From contig JAVUNC010000004.1 of the NCBI GenBank assembly GCA_032173965.1, positions 1,688,501 through 1,752,500 on the forward strand: a stretch of DNA of 64,000 nucleotides, read 5' to 3'. Below the pieces are notes generated by a model. The model searched no databases. It was not told the DNA's origin and was given only the letters and a program-made list of their open reading frames with translations. This document shows positions 1 to 11,100 of the stretch, one piece after another (position 1 is the stretch's first letter; every line of letters begins with the position of its first letter). The stretch is from Sitta carolinensis. Its lineage: Eukaryota > Chordata > Aves > Passeriformes > Sittidae. The position numbers and the translations under genes were made by a program.

Positions 1-771
1 AATAAAATATAAAATAAAATAAAATATAACATAAAATAAAAAATAGAAAATAAAATAAGAGAAAATAAAATATAAAATAAAATATAAAATAAAATAAAAA
101 ATTAAATAAAAAGAAATAAAATACAAAATAAAATATAAAATAAAATATAAAATAAAATATAACAAAATATAAAACAGAAAATAAAATATAAAAGAGAAAA
201 TAAAATATAAAATAAAATAAAATATAAAATAAATTAATATATAAAATAAATACATGAAAATAAAATAAAATAAATACAATGAAATAAAATAAAATAAACT
301 AAAATAGAAAATGAAATACAATAAAATAGAAAATAAATTAAAATATAAAATAAAATAAAATATAAAATAAATTAAAACACGAAACAAAATAGAAAATGCA
401 ATAAAGTATAAAATAAAATACAAAATAAAATAGAAAATAAAATAGAAAATAAAATAACACAAAATAAAATGACATATAAAATAAAATAGAAAATAAAATA
501 ATACAAAATAAAATAACACCGAAAATAAAATAGAAAATAAAATAATACAAAATAAAATAACACAGAAAATAAAATAGAAAATAAAATAATACAAAATAAA
601 ATGACACAGAAAATAAAATAGAAAATAAAACAGAAAATAGAAAATAAAACAGAAAACAGAAAATAAAACAAATAGAAAACAAAATAAAATATAAAATAAA
701 ATGAAATAAAATAAAATAAAATAAAATAAAATAAAATAAAATACAAATAAAATAAAAATAAAAAGCCAATC
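1..771. repeat. AT-only simple repeat (AAAAT/AAATA-type)
   Basis: Imperfect A-rich pentamer-like repeat built from AAAATAAAAT and AAAATATAAAAT blocks, with rare G or C. It is cut by the left edge, so its full length is unknown. It lies inside ELP3 intron 4 on the minus-strand gene model. The two 149-residue open frames here (Phe/Tyr/Leu/Ile only) are artefacts of the composition. Confidence 0.9.
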
Positions 772-1849
772 CAATCCCTCGACTCAATTAAAACGCCAGG
801 CAATGAATTAATTGTCATTAATCACCTTCTCCTTAATTAACGGCCATGAATTCCTGATCAGAAACTCATTATTTATATTCCTAAGATCATTAATTACAGC
901 ACTCATCAATTAATGCACTCATTAGCCTTAATTAATTGTGTAAGGATTATTAAATGAGGCACTCATTAGCGGTAATTAATCTGCTAATTGTCGTTAATTA
1001 ATGGACGAAATGTCGTTAATGAATTGACTAATTATCAATAATTAATGGACTGATTATCAATAATTAATGGCTTGATTATCATTAATTAATGGACTGATTA
1101 TCATTAAGGCACTAATTACCGTTAGTTAATGGACTAATTATCATTAATTAATGCACTACTTATTGTTAATTAATGGACCACTTATCGTTAAGCAAAGCAG
1201 TAATTATCGCTAATTAAGGCATTAATTAATTACTTAATTGCACTCATTATCCTTAATTAACGCACTTATTATCGTTAATTACGGCACTCATTACCATTAA
1301 TTAAGTCAGTCATTGTCGCTAATTAATGCAGCAATTATCGGTCAGGCACAATTAATCTTTAATTAAGGCGCTCATTATCGTTAATTACGGCACTAATTAT
1401 CGTTAATTAATGCACTAATTATCATTCAGGCACTTGTTATCATTAATTAATGCACTAATGCTCATTTATTAATGGCGTAATTATCCTTAAGGCACTAATT
1501 ACCGTGAATTAATGGGCTAATTATTGTTAATTGAGAATGTAATTATCGTTAATTAATAGACTAATTGCCGTTAATCAAGGCAGTAATTATCGTGAATTAA
1601 TGCACTACCATTAATTATGGCACTCATTATCGTTAATTAATGGACTATTAACGTTAATTAAGGCACTAATCATTAAGGCAGTCATCGTTAATTAAGGCAT
1701 TTATTAGCGTTACTTAATGCACTAATTATCATTAATTAAGGCCTCATTATCGCTAATTAACCACTCATTATCGCTAATTATGGCAGTGATTATCGTTCAT
1801 TAAGGGGTTAATTATCGATAATTAATGAACTCATCGGGATTTACGGCAG
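772..1849. repeat. Degenerate TTAATTA-rich tandem repeat
   Basis: Diverged tandem copies of a roughly 22-24 bp motif of the type GGCACTAATTATCGTTAATT. Units differ a lot in length and sequence. The motif grades into the more regular 11-bp based array that starts near 1850, so this is probably the older end of the same array. It is intronic (ELP3 intron 4). Confidence 0.8.
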
Positions 1850-4800
1850 TGATTATCAGTAATTAAGGCGTTAATTAGCGCTAATTACAGCCCTCATTAA
1901 TTACAGCACTCATTATCGGTAATTAGGGCAGCGATTATCGCTAATTACAGCACTCATTAATTACAGCGCTCATTATCGCTCATTAGGGCAGCGATTATCG
2001 TTCATTAAGGCGTTAATTATCGGTAATTAGGGCAGTGGTTATCGCTAATTACACCGTTAATTCTCGCTAATTACAGCGCTCATTAGTGCAGCGATTATCG
2101 CTAATTACGCCGTTAATTCTCGCTAATTAACAGACTCATTAGCGCTCATTAGGGCAGCGATTATCGCTAATGACGCCGTTAATTCTCGCTAATTACAGCA
2201 CTCATTAGCGCTCATTAGTGCAGCGATTATCGCTAATTACGCCGTTAATTCTCGCTAATTACAGCGCTCATTAGCGCTCATTAGTGCAGCGATTATCGCT
2301 AATTACGCCGTTAATTCTCGCTAATTACAGCGCTCATTATCGCTCATTAGGGCAGCGATTATCGCTAATGACGCCGTTAATTCTCGCTAATTAACAGACT
2401 CATTAGCGCTCATTAGTGCAGCGATTATCGTTAATTACACCGTTAATTCTCGCTAATTGCAGCGCTCATTATCGCTCATTAGGGCAGCGATTATCGCTAA
2501 TTACGGCGTTAATTCTCACTAATTAACAGACTCATTATCGGTAATTAGGGCAGCGATTATCGTTCATTAAGGCGTTAATTATCGGTAATTAGGGCAGCGA
2601 TTCTCGCTAATGACGCCGTTAATTCTCGCTAATTAACAGACTCATTATCGCTCATTAGGGCAGCGATTATCGCTAATGACGCCGTTAATTCTCGCTAATT
2701 ACAGCGCTCATTATCGCTCATTAGGGCAGCGATTATCGCTAATTACGCCGTTAATTCTCGCTAATTACAGCGCTCATTACCGGTATTTACGGCAGTGAAC
2801 GTTCATTAACGTTAATTATCGTAATTAAGGCGCGTTACGTAATTACCGTTATGCTAATTAGACTATTATGCATTAGGCAGCGATTATCGCTAATTACGCC
2901 GTTAATTATCGTAATTCGCTCATTACGCTATGGCAGCATACGTCATTAAGGCGTTAATTATCGTAATAAGGCAGCGATTATCGCTAATTACAGCCTCATT
3001 AATTACAGACTCATTAATTACAGGCTCATTATCGCTCATTAGGGCAGCGATTATCGCTAATTACGCCGTTAATTTCGCTAATTACAGCGCTCATTATCGT
3101 AATTAAGCAGCGATTATCGTTCATTAAGGCGTTATTATCGTAATTAGGGCAGCGATTTCGCTAATGACGCCGTTAATTCATATACGCGCTCATTACCAGC
3201 ACTCATTATCGTCATTAGGGCAGCGATTATCGCTAATAGCCGTTAATTCTCGCTAATTAACAGCTCATTATGCTCATTAGGGCAGCGATTATCGCTAATT
3301 ACGCGTTAATTCTGCTAATTACAGCGCTCATTATCGCTCATTAGGGCAGCGATTATCGCTAATTACGCGTTAATTCTCGCTAATTAACGACTCATTTCAT
3401 CGCGTATATAGCCTATGGCAGGATTCTATACGTATATCATAATTCAGCGTCATTATCCATTCGGCGATATCGTAGAGCGTATTGCTATTAGATTTTGCTC
3501 TTGCGGATTAATTGGTTAATTCACTATTAAGCGTTATCTCCTATTAGCGCTCATTACGTATTGGGCAGCGATAGTATTCGCTTAAATAATTAGGGCAGCG
3601 ATTCCGCTAATACCGTATTCTCGCTAATTACAGCGCTCATTATCGTCATTAGGGCAGCGATTATCGCTAATACGGCGTTAATTATCGTAATTACAGCTCA
3701 TTATCGCTAATGACACGTATTATCCGTTAATTACAGGTCTTAATTATCGATTCTATATGGCACGTATTATCGCTAATACGCTATTATTCATTACAGATTC
3801 CGCTAATTAATTACACTATTGACGCTCATTATGCTCATTAGGCCGATTTCGCTAATGACCGTTAATATCGCTAATTACAGCCTCTTATCGCTCATTAGGC
3901 AGCGATTATCGCTAATAACGGCGTTAATTTCACTAATTAACTTAATTACCGCTCATTATCGCTATTAGGGCAGCGATTATCGTCTATAAGCGTTAATTAT
4001 CGCGTAATTGGAGCAGCATTCATACGCTCATTGGGCACGATTATCGCTAATTACGCTTATGCACTAATTAACAGACTCATTATCGTAATTAGGCAGCGAT
4101 TATCGTTCATTAAGGCGTTAATTATCGGTAATTAGGGCAGCGATTCTCGCTAATGACGCCGTTAATTATCACTAATTACAGCACTCGTTATCAGTATTAA
4201 GGCAGCGATTATCGTTCATTAAGGCGTTAATTATCGGTAATTAAGGCAGCGATTCTCGCTAATTACACGTTAATTCTCGCTAATTACAGCGCTCATTATC
4301 GCTCATTAGGGCAGCGATTATCGTTCATTAAGGCGTTAATTTCGTAATTAGGGCAGCGATTTCGCTAATGACACCGTTAATTCTCGCTAATTACAGCGCT
4401 CATTATCGGTAATTAGGGCAGCGATTATCGTTCATTAAGGCGTTAATTATCGGTAATTAGGGCAGCGATTATCGCTAATGACACCGTTATCTCGCTAATA
4501 CAGCGCTCATTAGCGCTCATTAGGGCAGCGATTCTCGCTAATGACACCGTTAATTATCGCTAATTACAGCGCTCATTATCGCTCATTAGGGCAGCGATTC
4601 TCGCTAATTACGCCGTTAATTATCACTAATTGCAGCGCTCATTATCGCTCATTAGGGCAGCGATTATCGCTAATGACGCCGTTAATTATCGCTAATTACA
4701 GCGCTCATTATCGCTCATTAGGGCAGCGATTATCGCTAATAACGGCGTTAATTCTCACTAATTAACAGACTCATTATCGGTAATTAGGGCAGCGATTATC

Positions 4801-5104
4801 ATTCATTAAGGCGTTAATTATCGGTAATTAGGGCAGCGATTCTCGCTAATGACGCCGTTAATTATCACTAATTACAGCACTCGTTATCAGTAATTAAGGC
4901 AGCGATTATCGTTCATTAAGGCGTTAATTATCGGTAATTAGGGCAGCGATTCTCGCTAATGACGCCGTTAATTCTCGCTAATTACAGCGCTCATTATCGG
5001 TAATTAAGGCAGCGATTATCGTTCATTAAGGCGTTAATTATCGGTAATTAGAGCAGCGATTCTCGCTAATGACACCGTTAATTATCGCTAATTACAGCAC
5101 TCAC
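1850..5104. repeat. 11-bp based minisatellite, ~66-bp higher-order unit, ending at ELP3 exon 4 donor
   Basis: Tandem array of about 11-bp blocks such as CGCTCATTAT, CGCTAATTAC and GCCGTTAATTCT. Roughly six blocks form a higher-order unit near 66 bp that begins GGGCAGCGATTATCG. The array runs without a gap into the ELP3 exon 4 splice donor at 5104. Read on the minus strand, the donor flank GTGAGTGCTGTAATTAGCG matches the unit motif ATGAGCGCTGTAATTAGCG, so the units look like copies of the 5' end of the intron. Positions about 2800-4030 are full of small deletions relative to the unit, which may be sequence decay or consensus error. Confidence 0.88.
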
Positions 5105-5175
5105 ACGCAGACGTTGCCGGTGAAGCTGAGGTGCGGGCAGCGGTGCGGGCGGCACATCACGGCAACCACGGCCAC
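5105..5175 (-). CDS. ELP3: ELP3 coding exon 4 (radical-SAM cysteines)
   Basis: 71 nt between acceptor GTGCAG and donor GTGAGTG. It encodes [20 protein letters not shown] followed by NVC, ending in phase 2. The last two cysteines (in CPH and NVC) are, by family knowledge, the first two ligands of the iron-sulfur cluster; the third should open the next exon, outside the window. Both flanks are minisatellite within a few bases of the splice sites. Confidence 0.95.
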
Positions 5176-8100
5176 CTGCACGGGCATTGATCACCGTGGG
5201 AAAATATTGATCAGCGGCGGGAAATATCGATCAGCGGCGGGAAAAAGGGATTGATCGGCGGGGGAAAGGGATTGATTACCCTGGAAGGATGATCGGTGGA
5301 AAGGGATTGATCGGCTGGAAGGGATTGATACGGGAAGGTTGATCACGGGGAAAGGGATTGATCGGCTAGGGAAGTAAGGGATTGATCACCGTGAGGTGGG
5401 ATGATAGTGGGAAAGGATTGATTAGCATGGGACGATTGATTACTGGAAAGATGTGGTGGAAAGGGTTGATGGCGGAAGGATGACCTGAAGGATGATCCGT
5501 GGGAAATATTGATTACAGGAAAAGGATGTCAGTGGAATGATTACAGGGGAAAAGGGATTGATCAGCGGGGGAACAGGATTGATTACCGGGGGGAAAAGGG
5601 ATTGATCGGCTGGGAAAGGGATTGATCAGCGGGGGGAAAAGGGATTGATCGGCTGGGAAAGGGATTGATCACCGTGGGGAAATGATTGATTACCGGGGGA
5701 AAAAGGGATTGATCAGCGGGGGGAACAGGATTGATTACCGGGGGGAAAAGGGATTGATCACCGTGCGGAAATATTGATTACCAGGGGGAAAAGGGATTGA
5801 TCAGCAGGGGGAAAAGGGATTGATCGGCATGGGGAAAAAGGGATTGATCACCGTGGGAAAAGGATTGATCAGCGGGGGGGAAAGGGACTGATCAGCAGGG
5901 GGAAATGATTGATCAGCGGGGGAAAGGGATTGATCCCGTGGGAAAGGATTGATTACCCAAGGAAAGGATTGATCAGCGTGGGAAAGGGATTGATCACCGT
6001 GGGAAAGGATTGATTACCCAAGGAAAGGATTGATCAGCGTGGGAAAGGGATTGATCACTGTGGGAAAGGGATTGATCGGCTGGGAAAGGGATTGATCACC
6101 GTGGGAACAGGATTGATTACCGGGGGAAAAGGGATTGATCAGCGGGGGAAAATATTGATTACCGGGGGGGAAAAGGCATTGATCACCGTGGGGAAGTATT
6201 GATCAGAGGGGGAAAAAGGGATTAATCACCATGGGGAAAAAGGGATTGATCACCTTGGGAAAATAATTGATTACCATGGGGAAATATTGATCAGCAGGGG
6301 GAAAGGGATTGATCAGCGTGGGAACATGATTGATTACCCTGGGAAAGGGATTGATCGGCTGGGAAAGGGATTGATCACCGTGGGAAAAGGATTGATTACC
6401 GGGGGGAAGGGATTGATCAGTTGGGGGAAAAGGGATTGATCAGCATGGGAACAGGATTGATTACCGTGGGAAAGGATTGATCAGCGGGGGGAAAAGGGAT
6501 TGATCGGCTGGGAAAGGGATTGATCGGTGTGGGAACAGGATTGATTACCTGGGAAAGGCATTGATTACCGTGGGGAAATATTGATTAGCATGGGGAAAAA
6601 AGGGATTGATCGGCGTGGGAAAGGGATTGATCAGCGGGGGAAAGGATTGATCAGCTGGGAAAGGGATTGATCGGCAGGGAAAAAAAGGGATTGATCGGTG
6701 TGGGAACAGGATTGATTGGCGTGGGAACAGGATTGATTACCCTGGGAAAGGGATTGATCAGCTGGGAAAGGATTGATCACCCTAGGAAAGGATTGATCAC
6801 CCTAGGAAAGGATTGATTACCCTAGGAAAGGGATTGATCAGCTGGGAAAGGATTGATCAGCATGGGAAAGGGATTGATTACCTGGGAAAGGGATTGATCA
6901 CTGTGGGAAAATTACTGATTACCTGGGAAAGTGATTGAGCACTGTGGGAAAGGGATTGATCAGCTGGGAAAGGCATTGATCACGGTGGGAAAAGTATTGA
7001 TTAGCTGGGAAAAGGATTGATCAACTGGGAAAGGGCATTGAGCACCTGGGAAAGGGATTGATCACTGTGGGAAAGGTATTGATCACTGTGGGAAAGGATT
7101 GATCAGCTGGGAAAGCCATTGATTACCTGGGAAAATGATTGATTACCCTGGGAAAAGGATTGATCAGCTGGGAAAGGCATTGATCACCGTGGGAAAGGCA
7201 TTGATCAGCGAGGAAAGGCATTGATCAGCTGGGAAAGGCATTGATCAGTGTGATGGAAAGGCATTGATCAGCGTGGGAAAGGCATTGATCAGCTGGGAAA
7301 GGCATTGATCAGCTGGGAAAGGCATTGATCAGCGTGGGAAAGGCATTGATCAGCTGGGAAAGGCATTGATCAGCTGGGAAAGGCATTGATCAGCTGGGAA
7401 AGGCATTGATCAGCTGGGAAAGGCATTGATCAGCGTGGGAAAGGCATTGATCAGCTGGGAAAGGCATTGATCAGCTGGGAAAGGCATTGATCAGCGTGGG
7501 AAAGGCATTGATCAGCGTGGGAAAGGCATTGATCACCGTGGGAAAGGCATTGATCAGCGTGGGAAAGGCATTGATCAGCTGGGAAAGGCATTGATCAGCT
7601 GGGAAAGGCATTGATCAGCGTGGGAAAGGCATTGATCAGCTGTGGAAAGGCATTGATCAGCTGGGAAAGGCATTGATCAGCTGGGAAAGGCATTGATCAG
7701 CTGGAAAGGCATTGATCAGCGTGGGAAAGGCATTGATCAGCTGAAAGCATTGATCAGCGTGGGAAAGGCATTGATCAGCTGGGAAAGCATGATCAGCGTG
7801 GAGGCATTGATCACGGGAAAGGCATTGATCAGCGTGGGAAAGGCATTGATCAGCTGGGAAAGGCATTGATCAGCGTGGGAAAGGCATTGATCTAGCTAGG
7901 GAAAGCATGATCACGGAAAGGGCATTGATCAGCTGGGAAAGGCATTGATCAGCGTGGGAAAGGCATTGATCAGCATGGGAAAGGCATTGATCACGTGGGA
8001 AAGGCATTGATCAGCGTGGGAAAGGCATTGATCAGCTGGGAAAGGCATTGATCAGCGTGGGAAAGGCATTGATCAGCTGGAAAGGCATGATCAGCGTGGG

Positions 8101-11100
8101 AAAGGCATTGATCAGCGTGGAAGGATGAAAAGGAACATTGATCACGTGGGAAAGGCATTGATCACGTGGAAGGCATTGATCAGCTGGGAAAGTGTGGAGC
8201 ATTGATCAGTGGGAAAGGCATTGATCAGCCGGAAAGGCATTGATCACCGTGGGAAAGGCATTGATCAGCTGGAAAGGCATGATCAGCTGGAAAGGCATTG
8301 ATCAGCGTGGGAAAGGCATTGATCAGCTGGGAAAGGCATTGATCAGCGTGGGAAAGGCATTGATCAGCTGGGAAAGGCATTGATCAGCTGGAAAGGCATT
8401 GATCAGCTGGGAAAGGCATTGATCAGCGTGGGAAAGGCATTGATCAGCGTGGGAAAGGCATTGATCAGCGTGGGAAAGGCATTGATCAGCTGGGAAAGGC
8501 ATTGATCAGCTGGGAAAGGCATTGATCAGCTGGGAAAGGCATTGATCAGCTGGGAAAGGCATTGATCAGCGTGGGAAAGGCATTGATCCCGTGGGAAAGG
8601 CATTGATCAGCTGGGAAAGGCATTGATCAGCTGGGAAGGCATTGATCACTGGGAAAGGCATTGATCAGCGTGGGAAAGGCATTGATCACCGTGGGAAAGG
8701 CATTGATCAGCTGGGAAAGGCATTGATCAGCGTGGGAAAGGCATTGATCAGCTGGGAAAGGCATTGATCCGCGTGGGAAAGGCATTGATCAGCTGGGAAA
8801 GGCATTGATCAGCTGGGAAAGGCATTGATCAGCTGGGAAAGGCATTGATCAGCGTGGGAAAGGCATTGATCACCGTGGGAAAGGCATTGATCAGCTGGGA
8901 AAGGCATTGATCAGCGTGGGAAAGGCATTGATCAGCTGGGAAAGGCATTGATCAGCTGGGAAAGGCATTGATCAGCTGGGAAAGGGATTGATCAGCGTGG
9001 GAAAGGCATTGATCAGCGTGGGAAAGGCATTGATCAGCGTGGGAATGGCATTGATCAGCTGGGAAAGGCATTGATCAGCGTGGGAATGGCATTGATCCAG
9101 TATTGATTTGGGCCTGACAGGATTGCTCAGGAGCTCCTGGCCCGGCCTGGCTCTCCTGGCACTAATTAGGCTCCCAGTAATTAACGGCTGCGCTGGGAAG
9201 AGCCCGGGACACAATTCCCCTGCTCCCCAGCAACGCCCCGGAGACTGGGGGTTACAGGGAGAAACGCCAGCGGGCGGGGCTGGGGCAGCCATTGATTGAT
9301 TAATTAACGCTAATTAATTAATTAATTTGGAGCTGGGAGCAGGGAGGGCATGAGGGAAGGAAGGAAATCCCTTTTCCCTCACCCCACTGGCACCAACAGC
9401 AGGAAAACCTCCAGGAATGAATCTTTCCCATGGGCCACGGAAAAACACAACTGGGCTGGGGTAGGGATTAATTAATTAACCATAATTAATTAATTAACCC
9501 AAATTTTGAACTGAGAGCAGCGAGGGCATGAGGAGAGGAAGGAAATCCCTTTTCCCTCACCCCACTGGCACCAACAGCAGGAAAACCTCCAGGGAACAAA
9601 CCTTTCCCACGGGACAGGAAAAAGCGCGACCGCGCTGGGATTGATTAATTAATTAATTAATGCTAATTAATTAATTTGGAGCTGGGAGCAGGGAGGGCAT
9701 GAGGGAAGGAAGGGAAACCCTTTTCTCTCACCCCACTGGCACCAACAGCAGGAAAACCTCCAAGGAATGAATCTTTCCCATGGGACAGGAATAACCACGA
9801 CCACGCTGGGATTAATTAATTAATTAACGCTAATTAATTAATTAACCCAAATTTCAGTCTGTGAGCAGGGAGAGCATGAGGGGAAATCCCTTTTCTCTCA
9901 TCCCACTGGCACCAACCCCAATATAACCTCCAAGGAAGGAACCTTTCCCACGGGACACAATAAAGCGCGACCGGGCTGGGGTAGGGATTAATTAATAAAC
10001 CGTAATTAATTAATTAACTCAAATTTCAGGCTGTGAGCAGGGAGAGCATGAGGGGAAATCCCTTTTCTCTCATCCCACTGGCACCAACAGCAGGAAAACC
10101 TCCAAGGAACAAACCTTTCCCACGGGACAGGAAAAAGTGCGACCGTGCTGGGATTGATTAATTAATTAATTAACGCTAATTAATTAATTTGGAGCTGGGA
10201 GCAGGAAGGGCATGAGGAGAGGAAGAAAATCCCTCTTCTCTCACCCCACTGGCATCAACCACAGGAAAATTTCCAAGGAATGAACCTTTCCCACGGGACA
10301 GGAATAACCGCGACCGCGCTGGGATTGATTAATTAATTAATTAACGCTAATTAATTAATTTGGAGCTGGGAGCAGGAAGGGCATGAGGAGAGGAAGAAAA
10401 TCCCTCTTCTCTCACCCCACTGGCATCAACCACAGGAAAATTTCCAAGGAATGAACCTTTCCCACGGGACAGGAATAACCGCGACCACGCTGGGATTGAT
10501 TAATTAATTAATTAACGCTAATTAATTAATTTTGAGCTGAGAGCAGCGAGGTCATGAGGAAAGGAAGGAAAATCCCTTCTTCCTCACTCCACTGGCACCA
10601 ACAGCAGAAAAACCTCCAAGAACGAACCTTTCCCACGGGACAGGAATAACCGCGACCGCGCTGGGATTAATTAATGAATTAATGAACGCTAATTAATTAA
10701 TGAAGGTGGAGCTGGGAGGTCTCACCCCGCTGGCCGTCCTGACGGGCTTGGCCCGGAGCTTGGGCAGCAGGGCGCGGCGCGCGTGCGGCGGCACGGCGGC
10801 GATGATGTCGACGAGGCGCGGCTGCGCCGCCAGCCCGAACTTGGCCGCGGTGCGCGTCCTCAGCCTGGGGGGAAAAGGGACAAAACCAGCCAGGATCATG
10901 GAAAAAAATCCAAAATCACCCTAAACAATCCAAAATCTGCCAAAATCAGCCAGGATCACCCCAAAAACAGCGAAATATCAGCTAAAAAAACGGACAAAAC
11001 CAGCCAGGATCATGGAAAATAATCCAAAATCACCCTAAACAATCCAAAATCTGCCAAAAAAGGACAAAACCAGCCAGGATCATCGAAAAAAAATCCAAAA

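Noticed and set aside
5176..9098. CRISPR-like array
   Set aside because: Units are contiguous without unique spacers, the sequence is vertebrate, and there are no cas genes.
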